Assembly: GCA_003244035.1 (NCBI GenBank)
Contig: QHBV01000168.1
Coordinates: 1-10,264 of the forward strand
DNA length: 10,264 nt
Origin: Solirubrobacterales bacterium
GTDB lineage: Bacteria > Actinomycetota > Thermoleophilia > Solirubrobacterales > Solirubrobacteraceae
Reading direction: 5' to 3'
Part shown: piece after piece, positions 1 to 5,226 of the stretch
Layout: each line of letters opens with the position of its first letter
Position numbering within the stretch: position 1 is the stretch's first letter
Notes under the pieces: model-generated
What the model was told of the DNA's origin: nothing
What the model saw: only the letters and a program-made list of their open reading frames with translations
Databases searched by the model: none
Made by a program: the position numbers and the translations under genes

Positions 1-933
1 GCGTGGATGAAGTTCGGCGCCGATGGCCGCCTGCACGCCGTCAACCCCGAGGCCGGCTTCTTCGGCGTCGCGCCGGGCACCGGCGCGCTCACCAATCCGA
101 ACGCGATCGAGACGCTCGAGAGCAACTCACTGTTCACCAACTGCGCCAGGAGCGACGACGGCGATGTCTGGTGGGAGGGCCTGACCGACGAACCGCCGGA
201 GCACGTGATCGACTGGCATGGCAACGACTGGACACCCGCCTCCGAGAAGCCGGCAGCGCACCCGAACGCGCGCTTCACCGCGCCCGCGTCGCAGTGCCCC
301 TCGATCGCGCCCGAGTGGGAGGATCCCGCGGGCGTGCCGCTCGACGCGATGCTGTTCGGTGGGCGCCGCTCGACGGTCGTCCCGCTCGTGGCCGAGGCCC
401 GCGACTGGGAGCACGGCGTGTTCCTCGCCTCGATCATGTCCTCGGAGACGACCGCCGCGGCCGCCGGGGCTGTCGGCAAGCTCCGCTTCGATCCGATGGC
501 GATGCTCCCGTTCTGCGGCTACAACATGGCCGACTACTTCGCCCACTGGCTCGAGCTCGGCCGGCGCGAGGGCGCGAAGCTGCCGAAGATCTTCTACGTC
601 AACTGGTTTCGCAAGGATGACGACGGGAAGTTCCTGTGGCCCGGCTTCGGCGAGAACTCCCGCGTGCTCGCCTGGGTCTTCCGCCGCTGCGAGGGCAGCG
701 CGGAGGCGGTGGAGACGGTGATCGGGCTGGTGCCGGCCGTCGGCAGAGACGGGCTCGACGTCGACGGCCTCGACGTGGATGCCGGGGCGATGGAGAGGCT
801 GCTCGCGGTCGATCCGGAGGGATGGGCCCTGCAGCTGCCGCAGATGCGCGAGCACTACGCGAAGTTCGGCGATCAGCTCCCGGCCGAGCTGCGCGCGCAG
901 TTCGACGCGCTGGTTGCGGCGCTGGGCGCCTAG
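1..933 (+). CDS. pckG: Phosphoenolpyruvate carboxykinase (GTP), C-terminal part, 5' end cut by window
   Basis: The enzyme converts oxaloacetate and GTP to phosphoenolpyruvate, CO2 and GDP, a cytosolic gluconeogenic step. The open frame is already running at base 1 (A-W-M-K-F...) and gives 310 residues to TAG at 931-933. GTP-type PEPCKs are usually near 600 aa, so about half is present; the P-loop and N-terminal substrate-binding half lie off the left edge. Visible family blocks, in order: NPEAGFFGVAPGT near residues 18-30, FTNCA near 46, the GGRR-x-x-x-VPLV block near 120, PFCGYNMADYF near 170, and the guanine-site block WPGFGENSRVL near 213. The fragment is uninterrupted and looks functional. 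The internal ATG at 7 is not a start, because conserved sequence precedes it. The next gene begins at or just after this stop, so the two may be co-transcribed. Family assignment is very secure. Confidence 0.96.
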   Translation, partial: AWMKFGADGRLHAVNPEAGFFGVAPGTGALTNPNAIETLESNSLFTNCARSDDGDVWWEGLTDEPPEHVIDWHGNDWTPASEKPAAHPNARFTAPASQCPSIAPEWEDPAGVPLDAMLFGGRRSTVVPLVAEARDWEHGVFLASIMSSETTAAAAGAVGKLRFDPMAMLPFCGYNMADYFAHWLELGRREGAKLPKIFYVNWFRKDDDGKFLWPGFGENSRVLAWVFRRCEGSAEAVETVIGLVPAVGRDGLDVDGLDVDAGAMERLLAVDPEGWALQLPQMREHYAKFGDQLPAELRAQFDALVAALGA

Positions 934-974
934 CCACGCTCGCCTTCGTCCCCTCCGACGCCGGCCTGCTCGCA

Positions 975-1733
975 TTGCAGGCCGGCGTAGTCGCCCTGCC
1001 GCGCGCGACTGCGGCCGTCCCGGGGCTGCACCGGATCAAACGCCTGCGCGGTCGCGGCTGGGCGCTGGTGCCGGTCGGCTCGATCGTGCTCGTGGTGTTC
1101 GCGATCAGGTACGGCTCGGACACGGCCACGGGCCTGACCTACCTCGCGCTGGTGGCGGTCCCGCCGCTGGCGGCAGTCGCGCTCGCAGGGGCGGTCAGGG
1201 GCACGAGGCCGATCTTCGCGATCGCCGCCGTGCCGGCTTTCGTGCTCGCGTGGGCGGCGTCGCGCTCGCTCGCTGGAGAAGCGGCCGCGGCTCTGCTCTC
1301 GGCGCTCAGCTGCGTCACGCTCGGGGTGCTGCTCGCGGCGGTTACGCCCCCGGCGTGGCTGAAGCTCGGGATCGTCGCGATGGCCGCTGCCGACACCTGG
1401 CTGGTGGTCTCCGACCTGCTGCAGGCGCCGAACGCGACGCTGATCGGCGCCCATCCGGCCGCCGGCCTCCCGCGCCTGCAGAGCGAGCTCTTCGGCTCGG
1501 TCTCGATGGGCTACGGCGACTTGTTCGTGGCGGCGCTCCTGGGGGCGGTGCTGGCGGCCAATCGGCGCACGCAACGAGGGGCCGCGCTGCTGACGCTCGC
1601 GCTGGCCGCCCTGTTCGACTTGCTGTTCCTCGTCGTGGGCGAGCTGCCGGCGACGGTGCCCGTGGCGCTCGCACTGATCGCGATCGAACTGCGCAAGCGG
1701 GTGCCGCACTCTCCCGACAAGGTGCTACACTAG
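975..1733 (+). CDS. Polytopic membrane protein, candidate GxGD (presenilin/SPP-like) intramembrane aspartyl protease
   Basis: Start is uncertain. TTG at 975 is the first plausible start after pckG and gives 252 aa, but hydrophobic protein-like sequence (SDAGLLALQAGVVALP) is in frame from about 940, so translation may start upstream at a non-standard codon. ATGs at 636 and 822 lie deep inside pckG and are unlikely. From 975, hydrophobic segments fall near residues 29-45, 54-74, 78-97, 105-123, 129-148, 178-195, 202-221 and 224-239. With the upstream segment that makes nine. The sixth carries Asp140 (AAADTW), the seventh carries G-Y-G-D (Asp182), and the last carries P-A-T (225-227). Presenilin-family proteases place YD in TM6, GxGD in TM7 and PAL in TM9, so order and topology match, although the Tyr of YD and the Leu of PAL are replaced. 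Prepilin peptidases also use GxGD and are the main alternative; an unrelated transporter-like protein is possible. The gene is real; its function is a hypothesis. Confidence 0.8.
   Translation: MQAGVVALPRATAAVPGLHRIKRLRGRGWALVPVGSIVLVVFAIRYGSDTATGLTYLALVAVPPLAAVALAGAVRGTRPIFAIAAVPAFVLAWAASRSLAGEAAAALLSALSCVTLGVLLAAVTPPAWLKLGIVAMAAADTWLVVSDLLQAPNATLIGAHPAAGLPRLQSELFGSVSMGYGDLFVAALLGAVLAANRRTQRGAALLTLALAALFDLLFLVVGELPATVPVALALIAIELRKRVPHSPDKVLH
1723..1731 (+). promoter_or_regulatory. Extended -10 promoter for leaderless vapB-like gene
   Basis: TGC-TACACT is an extended -10 element (TGn at 1723-1725, hexamer 1726-1731). The hexamer ends 8 nt before the GTG at 1740, so transcription should begin at or next to the start codon. 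Its last T is the first base of the upstream gene's TAG stop. No convincing -35 hexamer is seen, which is acceptable for an extended -10. Inferred from sequence only. Confidence 0.55.
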
Positions 1734-1739
1734 GCCGCT

Positions 1740-2003
1740 GTGCCTACTACCAGGCCTCGATACACGCTCACCGACACCGGGCACCTGGCCGAGCTGCTGG
1801 ACGCGGCGCAGGAGCGCTGGCCTGAGATCGCCGATCGTAAGCTGCTGCTGCTGCGGCTTGCCGAGGAAGGTCACAGCAGCCTCACCGGCGCCGAAGCACA
1901 ACTTGGGTCGCAGCAGCGAAGGGCACGGATCGGCGACGCACTGGCGCGGATCCCGTCGCTGGTCGATTGCGAGCTGTTGCTGTCCGATCGGGCGTGGAGC
2001 TGA
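1740..2003 (+). CDS. VapB-like antitoxin of a VapBC toxin-antitoxin pair
   Basis: This 87-aa protein sits directly upstream of, and overlaps, a PIN-domain toxin gene, the usual antitoxin position. VapB-type antitoxins bind their own promoter and neutralise the toxin in a cytosolic complex. The N-terminal part (YTLTDTGHLAELLDAAQERWPE, cut at WPE near residue 29) resembles the T-x-T-D-x-x-x-x-x-x-L-D-A-A-x-x-x-W-P pattern of actinobacterial VapB-like proteins. It continues into a Leu-rich helix (KLLLLRLAEEG). No canonical ribbon-helix-helix or AbrB motif can be assigned by eye, so the call rests on context and overall resemblance. The GTG start is supported by the extended -10 ending 8 nt upstream, giving a probable leaderless transcript. 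The pair probably has its own autoregulated promoter and is not simply read through from the membrane-protein gene. Confidence 0.75.
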   Translation: MPTTRPRYTLTDTGHLAELLDAAQERWPEIADRKLLLLRLAEEGHSSLTGAEAQLGSQQRRARIGDALARIPSLVDCELLLSDRAWS

Positions 2004-2410
2004 GAGACGCCGGCGCACGGCGCTGGCTCCTGCTGGACAAGTCCGCGCTCGCGCGCAGCGGGCGCCTCGACCCGGCGCTCGGCTCGCCATGTCTATGCGC
2101 GATCACCAGGCTCGAGATGCTCTACAGCGCCCGCTCGGCGGACGCCTACGAGCAGCTCGAGACCGAGCTCGACGTCTTTCACGAGCTGTCCATCGACGCC
2201 GAGACCATCGCGATCGCCCGCACCGCGCAACGCGAGCTCGCTGCCCAGGCCCACCATCGGGTTCCGATTCCCGACTTGCTGATTGCAGCCTGCGCGCAGC
2301 AGCACCAAGCCGCGCTCCTCCACTTGGACCGCCACTACGACGTGCTCGCCCGCGTGCTCGCGTTCACCCCCCTGCGTCTCGAACCCAGATCGCCGGCCGT
2401 AGGCGGATAA
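1994..2410 (+). CDS. VapC-like PIN-domain ribonuclease toxin
   Basis: PIN-domain toxins are Mg-dependent ribonucleases that cleave tRNA, rRNA or mRNA when not held by the antitoxin. The acidic residues of the fold are all visible in this 138-aa product: Asp in WLLLDKSAL near residue 16, Glu in TRLEMLYSAR, Asp in IPDLLIAA, and Asp residues in LHLDRHYD near the C-terminus. The Asp is followed by Lys-Ser instead of the commoner Thr-Ser, a tolerated variant. GTG at 1994 is preferred because it starts shortly before the first beta strand and overlaps the antitoxin stop (2001-2003) by 10 nt, which suggests translational coupling. A TTG at 1967 in the same frame would add nine residues with no family likeness. 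Full length with no disruption, so the toxin looks potentially active. The RNA target cannot be read from sequence. Confidence 0.9.
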   Translation: MELRDAGARRWLLLDKSALARSGRLDPALGSPCLCAITRLEMLYSARSADAYEQLETELDVFHELSIDAETIAIARTAQRELAAQAHHRVPIPDLLIAACAQQHQAALLHLDRHYDVLARVLAFTPLRLEPRSPAVGG

Positions 2411-2411
2411 T
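2406..2411 (+). promoter_or_regulatory. -10 element (GATAAT) for leaderless leader ORF
   Basis: GATAAT differs from TATAAT at one position and ends 6 nt before the ATG at 2418. It is built over the TAA stop of the toxin gene (2408-2410). No clear -35 is seen. The layout matches the other leaderless starts in this window. Confidence 0.45.
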
Positions 2412-2417
2412 CCAGCC

Positions 2418-2465
2418 ATGGGACTCGACGCGAGGCCCCCGCACGCGATCGCGCCGGCCGGATGA
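2418..2465 (+). CDS. Putative 15-codon leaderless leader ORF coupled to the next gene
   Basis: ATG at 2418 opens a 15-residue frame (MGLDARPPHAIAPAG) that stops at TGA 2463-2465. That stop overlaps the ATG of the next gene at 2462 as ATGA. The ATG lies 6 nt after a GATAAT hexamer, so it would be the first AUG of a leaderless message. The downstream ATG has no Shine-Dalgarno sequence (the preceding bases are gcgccggccgg), so a ribosome finishing this short frame could re-initiate there. The peptide contains no run of a single regulatory codon, so attenuation by amino-acid supply is not indicated. It may act only to deliver ribosomes. No protein-level evidence exists. Confidence 0.4.
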   Translation: MGLDARPPHAIAPAG

Positions 2466-2680
2466 ACGCCGCCGCCCGCGAGAAGCTCGCCGGCGAGCTG
2501 GGGGAGCCGCTGCCTGAGTGCGTGGATCAGCTCGACGACGGTGAGCTGGCCGACCTCGCGTCGGTGCTGAGAACGGCGCGGTTGCGCCAGGCCGCGGACG
2601 TCGAGGCCGCGATCGACAAGGCGATGCGCTACGTCCCGTGGGGCTTTCGCGGCGCCGTGCGCAAGGTGCTGATCGGTTGA
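2462..2680 (+). CDS. Small protein of unknown function (72 aa)
   Basis: I do not recognise this family. The product is acidic and helical-looking in its first two thirds (EKLAGELGEPLPECV, DDGELADLASVLRTARL), followed by a basic C-terminal stretch with Trp and Phe (YVPWGFRGAVRKVLIG). There is no signal peptide, membrane segment or metal motif. ATG 2462 is the only usable start after the toxin stop in this frame. It overlaps the leader ORF stop (ATGA) and its own TGA overlaps the TTG of the next gene (TTGA, 2677-2680). This tight coupling on both sides suggests it is made in step with the following helical-repeat protein and may be its partner. Confidence 0.8.
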   Translation: MNAAAREKLAGELGEPLPECVDQLDDGELADLASVLRTARLRQAADVEAAIDKAMRYVPWGFRGAVRKVLIG

Positions 2681-3924
2681 GCCGGCTCGAGCTCAAGAGC
2701 AAGGCCGAGGTGATCAAGCTCGCCCGCCTGCTGAGCGAGCCGCCCGAGCGCCTGGACTATCTCGAGCGCCTCGATCCGGTCGAGCTGGCCGTGCTGCGAG
2801 ACCGCGCGACCGACGCGCAGTACGACGCCGACGAGGATCGCTTCAAGCGGATCGCGTTCGCCAGCCGTCTGCTGCCGCTGGGACTGACGGCCTTCATCGC
2901 CGAGAACGTCTTCGGCGCGCTGCTGTGCGCCCGCATCGCGGGCGTGCTCGACACACAGCATGCGATCGACCTCGCCGATCGCATGCCGGCGCACTTCCTG
3001 GCCCACCTGGCGGTCGAGCTCGACCCCCGCCGGTGCAGCGCGATCATCGCCGGGATGCCGCCGGAGCAGATCGCCGAGGTCGCCGAGGTCCTCGGGCGCC
3101 GGCAGGAGTACGTCGCGATGGGGCGCTTCGTCGGGCACATGACCGACGATGCGATTCGCGACTGCCTGGCCGTGCTCGAGGAGTCGGATCTGCTGCGGAT
3201 CTCCTACGTGCTGGAGGGCGACGAGGGCCTCGAGCGCGTGATCGGCCTGATGTCGCGCGAGCGCCTGCGCCGGGCGATCCGCGCCGCGACTGACGAGGAT
3301 CTCTGGCCCGAGGCGCTCGACCTGCTCGCGCGCGTCTCCGGCGGGCTCGCCGGCAAGCTCGGCGACCTGGCCGCCCAGGAGGACGACCGCCATCTCGACG
3401 CGATGGTGCACACCGCCCAGAGCGAGCGGCTGTGGGACGCCGTGCTGCCCGTGATGCGCACGATGAGCGAAGCGGGGCGCCGGCGGTTCGCGCAGTTGCG
3501 CTCGATCCACCAGCGCGACGTGCTCGCGGCGATCGTGCGCTCCGCGGTCGGTGGCGATTCGTGGCGCGACCTGCTCCCGCTCGTGCCGCTGCTCCCGCGC
3601 GAGGCGCAGGCGCGAGTCTGGTCGGAAGTGGTCGCGATGGCCGAGACGCTGACCCCCGAGCGCCTGCGCGAGCTGGTGACGCAAGCGCTCGAGCTCCACC
3701 TCGACCACATGCTCCCCGACGTGATCGACGCCGCCGCGTCAGCCAACCTCTGGCGCCCGGCCCTGCGCCTGCTGACCGTGCTCGGGCCGGACCTGCAGGG
3801 ACGTCTGGTGCCCTACGCGTGGACCGTGTCCGAGAACCGCCGATCTGAGGCGGCCTCCCATGCGCGGGAGCTCGGTCTGCTGCCCCAGCTCGGGCCCCTG
3901 GCGGACGTGCTCGGGAAGGGCTGA
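2677..3924 (+). CDS. Helical-repeat protein with MgtE-N-like region, unknown function (415 aa)
   Basis: TTG at 2677 overlaps the upstream TGA by 4 nt and begins MSRLELKSKAEVIKL. A GTG at 2638 in the same frame would lie within the upstream gene. The product is soluble, acidic and almost entirely helical, with no signal peptide. Residues about 75-165 (cytosolic-looking pairs such as DRMPAHFLAHLAVELDPRR and AGMPPEQIAEVAEVL) resemble the right-handed superhelical N-domain of MgtE magnesium channels, but the MgtE channel domain is absent. From about residue 208 there is a looser repeat anchored by Trp at 210, 253, 296 and 359 (LW/LW/SW/LW). The first two spacings are exactly 43 residues and the last is longer. 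Such alpha-solenoids usually act as scaffolds. Function is unknown; structural class moderately supported. Confidence 0.88.
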   Translation: MSRLELKSKAEVIKLARLLSEPPERLDYLERLDPVELAVLRDRATDAQYDADEDRFKRIAFASRLLPLGLTAFIAENVFGALLCARIAGVLDTQHAIDLADRMPAHFLAHLAVELDPRRCSAIIAGMPPEQIAEVAEVLGRRQEYVAMGRFVGHMTDDAIRDCLAVLEESDLLRISYVLEGDEGLERVIGLMSRERLRRAIRAATDEDLWPEALDLLARVSGGLAGKLGDLAAQEDDRHLDAMVHTAQSERLWDAVLPVMRTMSEAGRRRFAQLRSIHQRDVLAAIVRSAVGGDSWRDLLPLVPLLPREAQARVWSEVVAMAETLTPERLRELVTQALELHLDHMLPDVIDAAASANLWRPALRLLTVLGPDLQGRLVPYAWTVSENRRSEAASHARELGLLPQLGPLADVLGKG

Positions 3925-4015
3925 ACGAGCGGGGCCCCGCGCGGGCCTCAGAACCCCGACCCCGCGCACCGCCCCGAGCGCGGTGACGGTCAGCGCAACC
4001 AAACGTCAACCGCGG
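3925..4015. other. Convergent intergenic spacer with GC hairpin
   Basis: This 91-nt gap separates two converging genes. It holds a perfect 12-nt palindrome (GCGGGGCCCCGC, 3929-3940) and an alternative stem pairing GGCCC at 3933-3937 with GGGCC at 3943-3947. No T-tract follows on either strand, so an intrinsic terminator is not demonstrated. A structured, U-less terminator or simple GC bias are both possible. Confidence 0.3.
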
Positions 4016-4579
4016 TCAGTGCTGCCCATCGCCGGTCGACGCCGGCGGCCGTGACTCCTCCGCCAGCGAGGTGATCGAAAGCGTGCCCCGCGCCGCCTGC
4101 TCGAGCACGTCGGTCGCCTCCTCGGCCGACCGCCCGTACAGCTCGACCAGCAGGTGCACGACGATCCGGTCCTCGTCGTGCTTGTGAAAGCGCACGTGGG
4201 TGAAGAACTCGCGCGTGCCGTGATCGCCGAACGCGGCGTAGGAGAGCGCGTCGCCCGCCTCGGGGCCCGAGCACGTCTCGACGTCGTCGGCGCCGACCGT
4301 GACCGTGACCGACGCGACCCACGGGGTGCCGGCGATCATCCGCTCCCAGCGGTCCTCGATCGGCTCGACGCGCCCGTTGTGAAAGCCCAGGTGCGGCTGG
4401 TCGTGCATGCACTCGAGGCACTGGACGACCGCCTCCTGCAGCTCGTCGACCACCTCGGCGCGCTCGCCGCTGTCGGGATCGATCCGGTGGATCCCTTCGT
4501 AGTGGACCTGCACCTCGAGGTTCTGCGACCAGCAGCGGTAGCAGCGCAACCAGCTGCGTACCTCGGTTGAGCCCTCCAT
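4016..4579 (-). CDS. Zinc-ribbon-like protein of unknown function (187 aa)
   Basis: I do not recognise a named family. Two Cys pairs, CYRC (Cys13, Cys16) and CLEC (Cys54, Cys57), are spaced as in a zinc ribbon. A His-containing stretch (HDQPHLGFHNG) follows. The rest is acidic and beta-rich, with SVTVTVGADDVETC and a His/Phe-rich segment (FFTHVRFHKHDEDRIVVHLL) near residues 133-152. No signal peptide or membrane helix. The ATG at 4579 is supported by a TAGAAT -10 hexamer ending 7 nt upstream. The gene is divergent from mobA with only 23 nt between starts, but nothing in its sequence ties it to molybdenum metabolism. It could be a metal-binding regulatory or structural protein. Confidence 0.85.
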   Translation of the reverse strand: MEGSTEVRSWLRCYRCWSQNLEVQVHYEGIHRIDPDSGERAEVVDELQEAVVQCLECMHDQPHLGFHNGRVEPIEDRWERMIAGTPWVASVTVTVGADDVETCSGPEAGDALSYAAFGDHGTREFFTHVRFHKHDEDRIVVHLLVELYGRSAEEATDVLEQAARGTLSITSLAEESRPPASTGDGQH

Positions 4580-4586
4580 CCCCTTG

Positions 4587-4592
4587 ATTCTA
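4587..4592 (-). promoter_or_regulatory. -10 element TAGAAT for the zinc-ribbon gene
   Basis: Read on the minus strand, TAGAAT (one mismatch to TATAAT) ends 7 nt before the ATG at 4579, implying a leaderless transcript. It shares bases 4591-4592 with the opposing mobA -10 hexamer. No convincing -35. Confidence 0.55.
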
Positions 4593-4596
4593 CGAT
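4591..4596 (+). promoter_or_regulatory. -10 element TACGAT for mobA
   Basis: TACGAT ends 6 nt before the GTG at 4603. A possible -35, TTGAGC at 4567-4572, lies 18 bp upstream, inside the start of the divergent gene. There is no Shine-Dalgarno site in the 23-nt gap, so a leaderless mRNA is predicted. Confidence 0.55.
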
Positions 4597-4602
4597 CCCG
4601 CT

Positions 4603-5226
4603 GTGCCCGACCCGCTCCCGAGTCCCGAGCAGCCGATCGGAGTGGTCCTGGCGGGAGGGATCGGCCGGCGGGCGGGGGGGAGCAAGGCGGTCCTGCAGCT
4701 GTGCGGCAAGCCGCTGATCTGCTACCCGCTGGGCGTGCTTAGGGCTGCGCTCGAGCAGGTCGCGATTGTCGCCAAGCCCGATACCGAGCTGCCGAGCCTA
4801 CCGGGCGTGAGCGTCTGGATCGAACCGCCCGAGCCGCGCCATCCGCTGACCGGGATCGTGTGCGCGCTGCGGCGTGCGCGGGGTCGGCCGGTGCTGGTGT
4901 GCGCGGTCGACCTGCCGTTCGTGACGCCGGCGCTGATCCGCGAGCTCGCCCGGGCCGATCCCGGCGTAGCGCCGGCGGTGATCGCCGCGCGCGAGGGCGC
5001 CGTCCAGCCGCTGCTCGGGTGCTACCAGCCGAGTGCGACCGAGCCGCTCGCACGCGCGTTGAGCCGGCACCCCGAGCCGCCGGTGCGCGACGCGGTCGCG
5101 GCGATTGGAGCACGGGCGCTGGAGGTCGGAGGCTCCGAGGCCCTGTTCAACGTCAACACGCCCGAGGATCTGCGCAGGGCAGCGGCGATCCTGGAGCGCC
5201 GGGCTCAGCCGAACGTGAAGTCGTAG
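4603..5226 (+). CDS. mobA: Molybdenum cofactor guanylyltransferase (MobA-like)
   Basis: MobA transfers GMP from GTP to molybdopterin in the cytosol, producing the guanine-dinucleotide cofactor of DMSO-reductase-type molybdoenzymes. The 207-aa product has the N-terminal nucleotide-binding signature GVVLAGGIGRRAGGSK (residues 13-28, with Lys28) followed by GKPLI. It then has the segment VLVCAVDLPFV, matching the CDxPF metal/substrate block, and the typical C-terminal NVNTPEDL. The Asp usually before the signature Lys is Ser here, and Met of RMG is Ala. These changes occur in divergent MobA-like proteins and leave MocA (CTP-dependent) or an uncharacterised nucleotidyltransferase as alternatives. 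GTG 4603 is supported by the -10 hexamer immediately upstream. The 3' end overlaps the dipZ 3' end by 22 nt on the opposite strand. With moaA nearby it points to active molybdenum-cofactor synthesis. Confidence 0.85.
   Translation: MPDPLPSPEQPIGVVLAGGIGRRAGGSKAVLQLCGKPLICYPLGVLRAALEQVAIVAKPDTELPSLPGVSVWIEPPEPRHPLTGIVCALRRARGRPVLVCAVDLPFVTPALIRELARADPGVAPAVIAAREGAVQPLLGCYQPSATEPLARALSRHPEPPVRDAVAAIGARALEVGGSEALFNVNTPEDLRRAAAILERRAQPNVKS

Noticed and set aside
636..974. Start of the GxGD membrane protein at ATG 636 or ATG 822.
   Set aside because: Both would overlap pckG by over 100 nt and add Arg/Gly-rich shadow sequence. A GGAGG before 822 is only one base from the ATG, too close to work normally.
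127..975. Minus-strand ORF of 282 codons opposite pckG.
   Set aside because: It is a shadow of the well-conserved PEP carboxykinase frame, with Arg-rich translation.
1967..1993. TTG 1967 as vapC start.
   Set aside because: It adds nine residues unlike the family and increases overlap with the antitoxin gene; GTG 1994 fits the PIN N-terminus better.
2629..3708. Long minus-strand ORF of 359 codons opposite the helical-repeat gene.
   Set aside because: Composition is His/Arg/Gln-rich without any recognisable domain. It is antisense to a coherent helical protein and is a typical GC-bias shadow frame.
3929..3947. Rho-independent terminator between the converging genes.
   Set aside because: Stems are GC-rich but there is no T-tract on either strand and the 12-nt palindrome has no loop, so it is kept only as a low-confidence hairpin.
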